From contig JAGZKI010000030.1 in the NCBI GenBank assembly GCA_018365265.1, positions 1 to 29,981 of the forward strand: a DNA stretch of 29,981 bases, read 5' to 3'. Position 1 is the first letter of the stretch, and every line of letters begins with the position of its first letter. Position numbers and translations under genes: made by a program. The notes beneath the pieces are model-generated. The model ran no database searches. It saw nothing but the letters and a program-made list of their open reading frames with translations, and was not told the origin of the DNA. The stretch is from Streptococcus parasanguinis (GTDB lineage: Bacteria > Bacillota > Bacilli > Lactobacillales > Streptococcaceae). Shown in pieces: positions 6,042-13,098 of the stretch.

Positions 6042-7750
6042 AACGATATCCCTTGCTGATTCAGCTGGTCCTCTACTTTTTTCTATTCATTCTCCTACTT
6101 TTTGGTCTTATCGGCAGCCTCTATTATCAAACGAGTTCAGGGACGATCCGCCAGCTAACAGAGCGGACGACAAGAAATAGTATCGATCAAAGTAGTCAGT
6201 TTATCACCTCCTATCTAAAAAAATTAAAGCAGACCACAACGGTGCTTAGCAAGGAACAGGCTGTTCGCCAATTTGCCCAAGACAAGAGTGCGGATCAAGA
6301 AACGGTTCAACACCTGATGCGAACGATGATTGAAACAGATCCGGACTTGGTCTCAGCTGTCTTGGTGACCAAGGATGGACGTCTGGTAGCGACAGATTCC
6401 AAAATCAGCATGCAGACTTCATCAGATATGATGAATGAAAGCTGGTATCAAGAGGCGATTAAGGAAAGAGCCATGCCGGTCTTGACGCCAGCTCGAAAGG
6501 AATCTTTGACCTCGGAAAAAGAAAAATGGGTGGTTTCTATTACCCAAGAAGTGGTCGATCAGACTGGTCAAAATCTCGGAGTAGTGCGTTTGGATATTGG
6601 TTACGATAGCCTTCAGGCTTACTTGGATCACCTTCAACTAGGGAAACAAGGCTTTAGTTTTATCATTAATCAAAAGCATGAGTTTGTCTACCATCCTAAA
6701 AAGGCGGTCTATTCCTCCAGCCAAGAAATGCAGGCCATGCAGCCCTATATTGCTGTGAAAGATGGTTATGCCAAAGGAGGGCAGAATTTTATCTATCAGG
6801 TTCCAATTCCAGATAGCGATTGGACCTTGATTGGAGTGGCTTCGCTTGAAGGACTTCAGATGCTGCAGTCGCAGCTCCTGTATTCTTTCATTGGTCTAGG
6901 ATTACTAGCTTTGATCATGTGTTTAATAGGAATCGGCTTTGTTCTGCGTTTGTGGATCAAACCCTTACGAGACCTTCAGACTATCATTTTGAGGATTGGA
7001 GCAGGAGATGCTCACGTGAGAGCTGCAGCCAAAGGATCTCCAGAATTGGTGGCCCTCGCTCAAGCGTTTAATGCCATGTTGGACCAAATCGATAACCTCA
7101 TGCAACAGGTTAAGGAAGAGGAGCAGAACGCACGTCGGTACGAGTTGCGGGCACTTTCGGCTCAGATTAATCCGCATTTCCTCTACAATACCTTGGATAC
7201 GATTGTCTGGATGGCAGAGTTTAATGATAGTCGGCGCGTGGTCGACATCACCAAGTCTCTGGCTCAATATTTTCGACTGGCTCTCAACCAAGGCCTGGAG
7301 CAAATCCTACTGAGAGATGAAATTGACCATGTCCGGCAGTATCTTTTCATTCAAAAGCAACGTTATGGTGAAAAGCTCAATTATGAAATTCTAGAAGATG
7401 AACGGTTGGGCGACTATCAGATCCCCAAATTAGTGCTTCAGCCCTTAGTGGAAAATGCGATTTACCATGGCATTAAAGAGATCGATCGGCCAGGTCTCAT
7501 TCGAGTGACAACTGAAGTCAGTGGAGACTACGCCTGCGTATCGATTTTTGACAATGGACAAGGCTTTGACCGATCAGGATCAACAGACCAAACCCTTCTT
7601 CGTTTAGGAGGTGTTGGCTTGAAAAATGTGGACCAACGATTGCATCTTCAATTTGGCGAAGCCTATCATATGGAGATTGATTCTAAGGCCAATAGCTATA
7701 CGAAAATTACTCTTTTTTTGCCCCTTTCATCATCTGATGAACATGTATAG
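6038..7750 (+). CDS. Sensor histidine kinase (YesM/LytS type, TCS09-like)
   Basis: Membrane sensor kinase, 570 residues, partner of the preceding regulator. It has a first membrane helix at about 7-29, a large extracellular region (about 30-280, Cache-like in pattern), a second helix at about 281-305, a HAMP linker, a His_kinase domain with phospho-acceptor His380 in INPHFLYNTLD, and an ATPase domain with N-box Asn473 (VENAIYHG) and a GVGLKN glycine loop. The signal is unknown. YesM-type kinases often sense sugars or peptides, but adjacency to the Msr operon makes envelope oxidative stress another candidate. Confidence 0.92.
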   Translation: MKRYPLLIQLVLYFFLFILLLFGLIGSLYYQTSSGTIRQLTERTTRNSIDQSSQFITSYLKKLKQTTTVLSKEQAVRQFAQDKSADQETVQHLMRTMIETDPDLVSAVLVTKDGRLVATDSKISMQTSSDMMNESWYQEAIKERAMPVLTPARKESLTSEKEKWVVSITQEVVDQTGQNLGVVRLDIGYDSLQAYLDHLQLGKQGFSFIINQKHEFVYHPKKAVYSSSQEMQAMQPYIAVKDGYAKGGQNFIYQVPIPDSDWTLIGVASLEGLQMLQSQLLYSFIGLGLLALIMCLIGIGFVLRLWIKPLRDLQTIILRIGAGDAHVRAAAKGSPELVALAQAFNAMLDQIDNLMQQVKEEEQNARRYELRALSAQINPHFLYNTLDTIVWMAEFNDSRRVVDITKSLAQYFRLALNQGLEQILLRDEIDHVRQYLFIQKQRYGEKLNYEILEDERLGDYQIPKLVLQPLVENAIYHGIKEIDRPGLIRVTTEVSGDYACVSIFDNGQGFDRSGSTDQTLLRLGGVGLKNVDQRLHLQFGEAYHMEIDSKANSYTKITLFLPLSSSDEHV

Positions 7751-7780
7751 AGACAAAGATTGCCTTCTTTGTCTCTTTTT
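7749..7780 (+). terminator. Terminator after the histidine kinase gene
   Basis: AGAGACAAAG (7749-7758, starting within the stop codon) pairs perfectly with CTTTGTCTCT (7767-7776), followed by a T run. Confidence 0.92.
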
Positions 7781-7848
7781 CCTTTTGGAAGCTCTCAAAG
7801 GAATTTCAACTCTTTTCTAGTCAAATCTGACGCAAGTCATCAAATTTA

Positions 7849-7857
7849 TGATAGAAT
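7849..7857 (+). promoter_or_regulatory. Extended -10 promoter of yutD-rlmN-vanZ
   Basis: TG at 7849-7850, one base, then TAGAAT at 7852-7857. The -35 region is poor (TCTGAC is present at a long 20-base spacing). It lies 38 bases upstream of the yutD ATG. Confidence 0.5.
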
Positions 7858-7895
7858 AAAGTGTTACAGTAAATAGATTTTGATGAAGGAACACT

Positions 7896-8471
7896 ATGCG
7901 AAAAGAGATTGACCCTGAATTATATAATTACAATAAATTTCCTGGACCTGTGTTTCGTCAGGTAGGAGACCAGATCCTTTCAGAAAACCTCTCCTTTGAG
8001 CTGTTGAAAAATGAGAAGGAAGCTTTTGATGCGACTGTTTTTGGTCAACGATTTTCTGAGATTTTAACCAAGTTTGATTACATTGTTGGTGATTGGAGCA
8101 ATGAGCAGTTGCGCTTGCGTGGTTTCTATAAGGAAGAGCGCGATGTTGCAACGATGGATAAATTAAGTCGTTTAGACGATTATTTGTTAGAATATTGTAG
8201 CTATGGTTGTGCTTATTTTGTCCTTGAAAATAAGGAGCCCCATCGAGCTTCTTTTGATAAGAAATCACCGGTCAAAAAAGCTCAATCAGAAGAAAGAGAG
8301 CCTAAGAAGCGTTCGCGCAATCGCAAACAAAAAGATCGTTTCCAAAAACGAGAACGCGACAAGGGACAACCAGCCAAAAACTCGAAAAAAACAAGACCGT
8401 CTGCTGAGACTAAAAAGACAACGAAGACAGACAACAAACGTCATTTTGTGATTCGACAAAAAGAGGAGTAA
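7896..8471 (+). CDS. yutD: YutD-family protein with basic C-terminal tail
   Basis: A conserved Firmicutes protein (YutD, DUF1027) of unknown function. The folded part covers about residues 1-110. It is followed by a low-complexity tail (121-191) with 28 Lys/Arg in 71 residues, probably disordered and suited to binding RNA. The tail is longer than in Bacillus YutD as I remember it. The gene is six bases upstream of rlmN, so a link to rRNA or ribosome biology is plausible but inferred. Start ATG 7896 follows AAGGA. Confidence 0.85.
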   Translation: MRKEIDPELYNYNKFPGPVFRQVGDQILSENLSFELLKNEKEAFDATVFGQRFSEILTKFDYIVGDWSNEQLRLRGFYKEERDVATMDKLSRLDDYLLEYCSYGCAYFVLENKEPHRASFDKKSPVKKAQSEEREPKKRSRNRKQKDRFQKRERDKGQPAKNSKKTRPSAETKKTTKTDNKRHFVIRQKEE

Positions 8472-8477
8472 GAAAGA

Positions 8478-9566
8478 ATGAAACCATCCATTTATAGTTT
8501 AACACGCCAAGATATGATTGATTGGGCGGAAGAAAACGGCGAAAAGAAATTCCGTGCAGCACAAATCTGGGAATGGCTCTATCGCAAACGCGTCCAGTCC
8601 TTCGAAGAAATGACCAACCTTTCTAAGGACTTGATTGCAAAGTTAAATGATCAATTCGTCGTCAACCCACTTAAGCAACGGATTGTGCAAGAGTCAGCAG
8701 ACGGGACGGTCAAGTACCTCTTTGAATTGCCAGACGGCATGTTGATTGAAACCGTCTTGATGCGTCAGCACTATGGTTTATCTGTCTGTGTAACGACTCA
8801 AGTAGGATGCAATATCGGTTGTACCTTCTGTGCTTCTGGTTTGATCAAAAAACAACGCGATTTGAACAATGGGGAAATCGTGTCTCAAATCATGTTGGTT
8901 CAAAAATACTTTGACGAACGTGGCCAAGATGAACGGGTCAGCCATATCGTTGTCATGGGGATCGGAGAACCATTTGACAACTATAACAATGTCTTGAAAT
9001 TTATCCGGACGGTCAACGATGACAAGGGATTAGCGATTGGTGCTCGCCATATTACCGTGTCTACTTCTGGTTTGGCTCATAAAATTCGTGATTTTGCAAA
9101 TGAAGGTGTGCAGGTCAATTTGGCAGTGTCTCTTCATGCACCAAACAATGACTTGCGCTCTAGCATTATGAAGATCAACCGAGCTTTCCCAATTGAAAAA
9201 TTGTTTGCAGCGATTGAATACTATATTGAGACTACGAACCGTCGGGTGACCTTTGAGTATATCATGCTCAATGAAGTCAATGATGGGCTCGAGCAAGCCT
9301 TAGAATTGGCAGAATTGCTTAAGAATATCAAGAAATTGTCTTATGTTAACTTGATTCCTTACAATCCTGTCAGTGAGCATGACCAATATAGCCGGAGTCC
9401 AAAAGAACGGGTCATGGCCTTCTATGATACCTTGAAAAAACAAGGTGTTAACTGTGTAGTGCGTCAAGAGCACGGTACAGATATTGATGCAGCCTGTGGC
9501 CAATTGCGTTCAAATACCATGAAACGGGATCGGGAGAAAGCGATTGTTGAACATGCGCAACCTTAA
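8478..9566 (+). CDS. rlmN: Dual-specificity RNA methyltransferase RlmN
   Basis: Radical-SAM enzyme that methylates C2 of A2503 in 23S rRNA and of A37 in some tRNAs. The 362-residue protein has the [4Fe-4S] CxxxCxxC motif (Cys111, Cys115, Cys118), the MGIGEPFDN segment and the C-terminal catalytic Cys340 in DAACGQL. Length and sequence are typical. It is cotranscribed with yutD and overlaps the VanZ-family gene by 23 bases. Confidence 0.97.
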   Translation: MKPSIYSLTRQDMIDWAEENGEKKFRAAQIWEWLYRKRVQSFEEMTNLSKDLIAKLNDQFVVNPLKQRIVQESADGTVKYLFELPDGMLIETVLMRQHYGLSVCVTTQVGCNIGCTFCASGLIKKQRDLNNGEIVSQIMLVQKYFDERGQDERVSHIVVMGIGEPFDNYNNVLKFIRTVNDDKGLAIGARHITVSTSGLAHKIRDFANEGVQVNLAVSLHAPNNDLRSSIMKINRAFPIEKLFAAIEYYIETTNRRVTFEYIMLNEVNDGLEQALELAELLKNIKKLSYVNLIPYNPVSEHDQYSRSPKERVMAFYDTLKKQGVNCVVRQEHGTDIDAACGQLRSNTMKRDREKAIVEHAQP

Positions 9567-10080
9567 ACAAGGGCTGATCGATCATACAGAACTAACAAAA
9601 AGAGGAAGAAGGCTGTTACGGAGTGGCAGCTTCTTCTATTTTATCCTTTTGTGTCTGATGTGTTTTTTGCCCCAACAGCCAGAGCCAGGTATGGAAACAC
9701 CGGGTATTCAACATTTCGGTCGCATCGTCGTCCTGCTGGTTCCTCTTAATTCGGTGATGAATCTTGGTCAGATCACCAGTGTCCTCCAACTCATTAAGGT
9801 CATCCTCCAAAATATAGCCAATATCTTTTTGTTAAGCCCGCTGGTCTTTCAACTTCTCTGGCTATGGCCCTGGTTGAGGAGCCGCAAACGGGTCTTGTGC
9901 TTCGGCTTTGCGATGAGCTTGTGGATTGAATGCAGCCAAGTTCTGTTAGATCTCTTGTTTGATGCCAATCGTGTCTTTGAGCTAGATGATTTGTGGACCA
10001 ATACCTTAGGGGCTTATCTGGCTTATATAGGCTTTCAGTATTTCAGAGCACGATTGCTAGCAAAAAATGGTGAAATGTAA
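9544..10080 (+). CDS. VanZ-family membrane protein
   Basis: A 178-residue membrane protein with about four hydrophobic segments and the VanZ-like pattern E..Q......R..D.DD...N..GA (roughly 128-155). VanZ of Tn1546 gives low-level teicoplanin resistance, but chromosomal family members mostly have no known role, and resistance should not be assumed. The start is taken as TTG 9544 because GGGAG (9532-9536) is seven bases upstream; ATG 9553 is the alternative but has no good ribosome site. It is translated in overlap with the end of rlmN. Confidence 0.82.
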   Translation: MLNMRNLKQGLIDHTELTKRGRRLLRSGSFFYFILLCLMCFLPQQPEPGMETPGIQHFGRIVVLLVPLNSVMNLGQITSVLQLIKVILQNIANIFLLSPLVFQLLWLWPWLRSRKRVLCFGFAMSLWIECSQVLLDLLFDANRVFELDDLWTNTLGAYLAYIGFQYFRARLLAKNGEM

Positions 10081-10105
10081 AATCCGAACATTTTAACCAC
10101 TTTTT
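10068..10105 (+). terminator. Weak terminator after the VanZ-family gene
   Basis: TGGT-AATGT (10068-10078) pairs with ACATT-ACCA (10088-10099) around a small internal loop, followed by C and five Ts. It spans the stop codon. The stem is AT-rich, so termination may be partial. Confidence 0.45.
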
Positions 10106-10115
10106 AAAATTTTTG

Positions 10116-10144
10116 TTGACAAAATCAGAAGCGGGAGCTATAAT
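10116..10144 (+). promoter_or_regulatory. Consensus promoter of the trpB T-box leader
   Basis: TTGACA (10116-10121), 17 bases, then TATAAT (10139-10144): both hexamers are perfect. Transcription should start near 10151, just before the T-box base helix. Confidence 0.93.
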
Positions 10145-10150
10145 AGCTTC

Positions 10151-10408
10151 AAGACATCAGAAAAGTAGAGATTTTTCTCACTTCCAGGGAGCTTGTGGTG
10201 ATTGTGAACAAGCAGTGGTGAATCTTGAAATGGGCTGATGCGTTTATGATAATGAATTTGAAACAATAAAAATTCGGTGAGCACACCTTATCGTGCACCC
10301 TGTTGTTAGACAGGTTAGAGATGTAGGAGAAAAAATAGCTTCCTACAATTGAGGTGGCACCGCGGTATCGAATCGTCCTCACACAGATTTTTCTGTGTGA
10401 GGTTTTTT
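10151..10408 (+). ncRNA. Tryptophan T-box riboswitch leader
   Basis: The base helix CATCAG (10155-10160) pairs with CTGATG (10235-10240). Above it, AGATT (10169-10173) pairs with AATCT (10221-10225). The internal loop between them has the conserved AGTA (10164-10167) on one side and the specifier TGG (10231-10233, Trp) on the other. The T-box core GAGGTGGCACCGCGG lies at 10351-10365; its TGGC (10355-10358) would pair with a tRNA ending GCCA, as expected for the G73 discriminator of bacterial tRNA-Trp. A strong terminator ends the leader. Uncharged tRNA-Trp should allow readthrough into trpB. This leader accounts for most of the 424-base gap between genes; 10409-10504 holds only the ribosome site (AAGAGGA). 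Confidence 0.95.
10377..10408 (+). terminator. T-box terminator hairpin (Trp)
   Basis: CCTCACACAG (10377-10386) pairs perfectly with CTGTGTGAGG (10393-10402), followed by six Ts. It is mutually exclusive with the T-box antiterminator. Confidence 0.95.
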
Positions 10409-10504
10409 GTATCTCATAGGAACCCAGTGAGACTGCAGCTCAAAGGGCCCGCGAGAGAAAAAGATCATAAACAAGATTGAAGATAGAGAAAAGAGGACAC
10501 AATC

Positions 10505-11692
10505 ATGACAGAAACAAAAGGCTATTTCGGACAATTTGGTGGATCTTTCGTACCAGAACCCATTCAAAACTTGCTCAATCAATTAGAGGAAACCTTTGAA
10601 CAGTATAAAAATGATCCAGAATTTATCGCAGAATACAAACATTATTTGAAAGATTATTCTGGACGCGAAACACCACTCTACTTTGCGGAAAGTTTGACAG
10701 ATCATTTAGGTGGAGCAAAAATTTATTTGAAGCGCGAAGACTTGAATCACCTAGGTTCGCATAAATTAAATAACGTCTTGGGGCAAATCCTCTTGGCTAA
10801 GCGCATGGGCAAAACGCGCGTGATTGCTGAAACAGGAGCTGGTCAACACGGTGTAGCTACAGCAGCTGCGGCAGCTAAGTTCGGTATGGCCTGTGATGTC
10901 TACATGGGGGCAGAAGACGTGGAACGCCAACGCTTGAATGTCTTCCGCATGGAAATGATGGGGGCAACCGTTCATGCGGTTGAAACCGGGACTAAGACCT
11001 TGAAAGACGCCGTTGATGCTGCGTTTGGAGCATGGATGGCGGATCTGGATGCCTTTTACGTTTTGGGTTCTGCTGTTGGCCCTCACCCTTACCCAACCAT
11101 TGTGCATGAATTCCAAAAGGTGATCAGTGAAGAATCTAAACGTCAAATCTTGGAAAAAGAAGGTCGTTTGCCAGACTATGTGATTGCCTGTGTCGGTGGT
11201 GGCTCTAATGCCATCGGTGCCTTTTCTGAATATGTCGCAGAAGAGGAAGTCGGCTTGATTGGGGTAGAAGCAGCTGGTCATGGCTTGGACACCGATCAAC
11301 ACGCAGCGACCATGACCAAAGGGACTATCGGTGTGGTTGATGGGATGAAGACCTATGCAGTCTTTGGCGAAGATGGAAAAGTAGCGCCAGTTTACTCGAT
11401 CTCTGCTGGTTTGGACTACCCAGGGGTTGGTCCAGAGCATGCTTTCTTTAAAGATTCTGGTCGTGTCGAATATGTAGCAGCGACAGATGATGAAGCAGTA
11501 GAAGCTCTTCTTCTTCTCAGTAAGACAGAAGGGATCCTCCCAGCCATTGAAAGCTCACACGCGATTGCAGAAGCGGTCAAACGTGCTCCACAATTAGATA
11601 AAGACAAGATCATCATCATCAATGTTTCCGGACGTGGGGACAAGGACGTAGCTGCCATCGCTGATTATCTAGAAGCGAAAGCTGCAAAATAA
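10505..11692 (+). CDS. trpB: Orphan tryptophan synthase beta subunit
   Basis: PLP enzyme that condenses indole with L-serine to give tryptophan. The 395-residue protein is full length with the PLP lysine Lys87 (GSHKLNN), the catalytic Glu109 (AETGAGQHG) and the phosphate loop GGGSNAIG. The usual LNHTGAHKINN motif reads LNHLGSHKLNN here, a modest divergence around the active-site lysine. No trpA or other trp gene adjoins it: a VanZ-family gene is upstream and an opposite-strand peptidase gene downstream. With its own Trp T-box it is likely a regulated indole-salvage enzyme, unless trpA is elsewhere in the genome. No terminator is visible after it. Confidence 0.93.
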   Translation: MTETKGYFGQFGGSFVPEPIQNLLNQLEETFEQYKNDPEFIAEYKHYLKDYSGRETPLYFAESLTDHLGGAKIYLKREDLNHLGSHKLNNVLGQILLAKRMGKTRVIAETGAGQHGVATAAAAAKFGMACDVYMGAEDVERQRLNVFRMEMMGATVHAVETGTKTLKDAVDAAFGAWMADLDAFYVLGSAVGPHPYPTIVHEFQKVISEESKRQILEKEGRLPDYVIACVGGGSNAIGAFSEYVAEEEVGLIGVEAAGHGLDTDQHAATMTKGTIGVVDGMKTYAVFGEDGKVAPVYSISAGLDYPGVGPEHAFFKDSGRVEYVAATDDEAVEALLLLSKTEGILPAIESSHAIAEAVKRAPQLDKDKIIIINVSGRGDKDVAAIADYLEAKAAK

Positions 11693-11699
11693 GAAGAAC

Positions 11700-12359
11700 T
11701 TATCTGCAAAATATCGTATAAAGTAGTAAAGCGTGATAACTGAGAAAGAGACAGGGAACAAAGGGAATCCGGTCTCTTTCTTTTTTGAGAGCAAAGACGA
11801 GGATGCCTAGGATGGATGCGATCTGAATGAGAAAGAGAATCTGGGTAGAAGAAAAGCTTAGCGAAAAGGTAGCTAGTAAGAGAAAATCTCCTGCGCCCAT
11901 TCCGATAAAGAAAAAGTGAGCTCCGATCGCAAGGAGTAAAAAGACCAGCATGAGGAGATTACCACCGGATAAAAAGAGGACCAGGGCATGGAGACAGCAC
12001 CAGATGAATAAAGGGTATTCCATAAAGCGAAGGTCATAGATGGCTAAAACGGCAGTTCCCAGTAGTGTTAGAAGTTGAGACAGAGAAAGGAAACCATTGG
12101 CGTAGGCTAAAAAGAGCAGGCCACTCCAGACCTCAAAAAGGCAGTACCAAAATGGGTAGGTCTGATGACAATAGCGACAGCGAAAACGATGGAGTAGTTG
12201 CGAGATAATGGGGATGAGATCCCAAACTCCAAGAACGTGCTGACAGTGATCACAATGACTGCGAGGAGCGAGAATGGATTGGTTTGGGAAACGGTCGACA
12301 ACTAGTCCCAAAAAAGAGGCGATGCAAGTACCGATGGTAAAAAAATAAAAGTTGATCAT
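11700..12359 (-). CDS. cclA: Competence prepilin peptidase (CclA/ComC type)
   Basis: Membrane aspartyl peptidase that cleaves and N-methylates the ComGC-type prepilins of the transformation pilus. The 219-residue protein has the N-terminal domain with zinc cysteines Cys36/39 and Cys61/64 and the catalytic aspartates Asp109 (IYDLRF) and Asp158 in GAGD, set in several membrane helices. It lies seven bases from trpB, tail to tail. A SigX CIN-box directly upstream indicates late-competence expression. The -10-like element is seven bases from the ATG with no ribosome site, suggesting a near-leaderless message. Confidence 0.93.
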   Translation of the reverse strand: MINFYFFTIGTCIASFLGLVVDRFPNQSILAPRSHCDHCQHVLGVWDLIPIISQLLHRFRCRYCHQTYPFWYCLFEVWSGLLFLAYANGFLSLSQLLTLLGTAVLAIYDLRFMEYPLFIWCCLHALVLFLSGGNLLMLVFLLLAIGAHFFFIGMGAGDFLLLATFSLSFSSTQILFLIQIASILGILVFALKKERDRIPFVPCLFLSYHALLLYTIFCR

Positions 12360-12366
12360 ACTTATT

Positions 12367-12374
12367 TATTCGTA
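12367..12374 (-). promoter_or_regulatory. CIN-box (SigX/ComX promoter) of cclA
   Basis: On the minus strand this reads TACGAATA, the exact core of the streptococcal competence CIN-box recognised by RNA polymerase with SigX. It is seven bases upstream of the cclA start, and the downstream gene is a late-competence gene, which corroborates the call. Confidence 0.9.
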
Positions 12375-12410
12375 AAGCAATCGGAAAATTTCATCATTTG
12401 CTTGAAAATC

Positions 12411-12439
12411 TTGTAAAGCCTTTCTAAATTTGATACAAT
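12411..12439 (+). promoter_or_regulatory. Promoter of yqgQ
   Basis: TTGTAA (12411-12416), 17 bases, then TACAAT (12434-12439). The expected start of transcription (about 12446) coincides with the yqgQ ATG at 12447. Confidence 0.8.
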
Positions 12440-12446
12440 AATGAAC

Positions 12447-12665
12447 ATGAAAAACCTGTATGATGTTCAACAATTTTTAAAACGTTTTGGAATCATCATT
12501 TACGTAGGGAAGCGCCTCTATGACATCGAATTGATGAAAATTGAGCTTCAACGTCTTTATGATGCAGGCCTGATGGAGCGGCTCGATTATTTAGAAGCCG
12601 ATACCGTTTTAAGAAGAGAACACAAGCAAGAATTAGAATTTTTGAAAAAGAGTGAGGTAGAGTGA
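12447..12665 (+). CDS. yqgQ: YqgQ-family protein (DUF910)
   Basis: A small conserved Firmicutes protein, 72 residues, beginning MKNLYDVQQFLKRFG and mostly helical. Bacillus YqgQ has a three-helix fold suggested to bind nucleic acid; its function is unknown. An in-frame ATG at 12441 is only one base after the -10 box and could not be in the message, so ATG 12447 is chosen. It also aligns with the Bacillus N-terminus as I recall it. There is no ribosome site, consistent with leaderless translation. Its stop shares a base with the next start (TGATG). Confidence 0.85.
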   Translation: MKNLYDVQQFLKRFGIIIYVGKRLYDIELMKIELQRLYDAGLMERLDYLEADTVLRREHKQELEFLKKSEVE

Positions 12666-13048
12666 TGGGAAATATCATTGTTTGGTTGGCTATTTTAGGA
12701 GTATTTGGATGGATGGCATTTAATTATTTCCGCATCCGTAAAGCTGCTAAATTTGTGGACAATGCTACTTTTGAAGAGCTGATTCGTAAAGGGCAGTTGA
12801 TTGACTTGCGAGAGCCGGCTGAGTTTCATGCCAAGCATATTTTAGGAGCACGCAACATTCCTTCAACTCAGTTGAAATTGAGTCTTGCAGCCTTGCGCAA
12901 AGACAAACCAATTTTGCTCTATGAAAATAGCCGTAGTTCGCGTGTAACCAATGCGGCTCTCTTTCTCAAGAAAAAAGGTTATACAGACATTTATGTCTTG
13001 TCTTATGGTCTTGATTCTTGGAATGGGAAAGTGAAAAAAGACGCTTAA
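12665..13048 (+). CDS. Membrane-anchored rhodanese-like protein without catalytic cysteine
   Basis: A 127-residue protein with an N-terminal membrane helix (about 3-21) and a rhodanese fold (about 32-122; IDLREPAEF, HILGARNIP). The loop that normally starts with the sulfur-carrying Cys reads ENSRSSR (87-93), and there is no cysteine anywhere in the protein, so it cannot act as a thiosulfate sulfurtransferase. A binding or scaffold role is likely. I recall similar Cys-less versions next to yqgQ in other streptococci. ATG 12665 is preferred over GTG 12662, with GAGG seven bases upstream. Confidence 0.88.
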   Translation: MGNIIVWLAILGVFGWMAFNYFRIRKAAKFVDNATFEELIRKGQLIDLREPAEFHAKHILGARNIPSTQLKLSLAALRKDKPILLYENSRSSRVTNAALFLKKKGYTDIYVLSYGLDSWNGKVKKDA

Positions 13049-13053
13049 TTAAT

Positions 13054-13098
13054 AAAAAGAGCTCTAACTGCAGCAAATGTGTGGTTAGAGCTTTTTTA
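13054..13098. terminator. Bidirectional terminator between rhodanese gene and rsuA
   Basis: GCTCTAAC (13061-13068) pairs with GTTAGAGC (13084-13091). The arm is A-rich on the left and T-rich on the right, so it works for both convergent genes. The rsuA stop codon lies in its edge. Confidence 0.9.

Noticed and set aside
9544..10080. VanZ-family gene as an antibiotic-resistance determinant
   Set aside because: It has no van cluster around it and follows rlmN as an apparent core-genome gene; family membership alone does not show resistance.
10409..10504. Additional regulatory structure between the T-box terminator and trpB
   Set aside because: Only short, weak inverted stretches (around CTGCAG and GGGCCC) are seen; nothing beyond the ribosome site can be supported.
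10766..11440. Minus-strand frame of 224 codons inside trpB
   Set aside because: No recognisable protein, no ribosome site, and it lies fully opposite a conserved enzyme; a chance open frame from biased codons.
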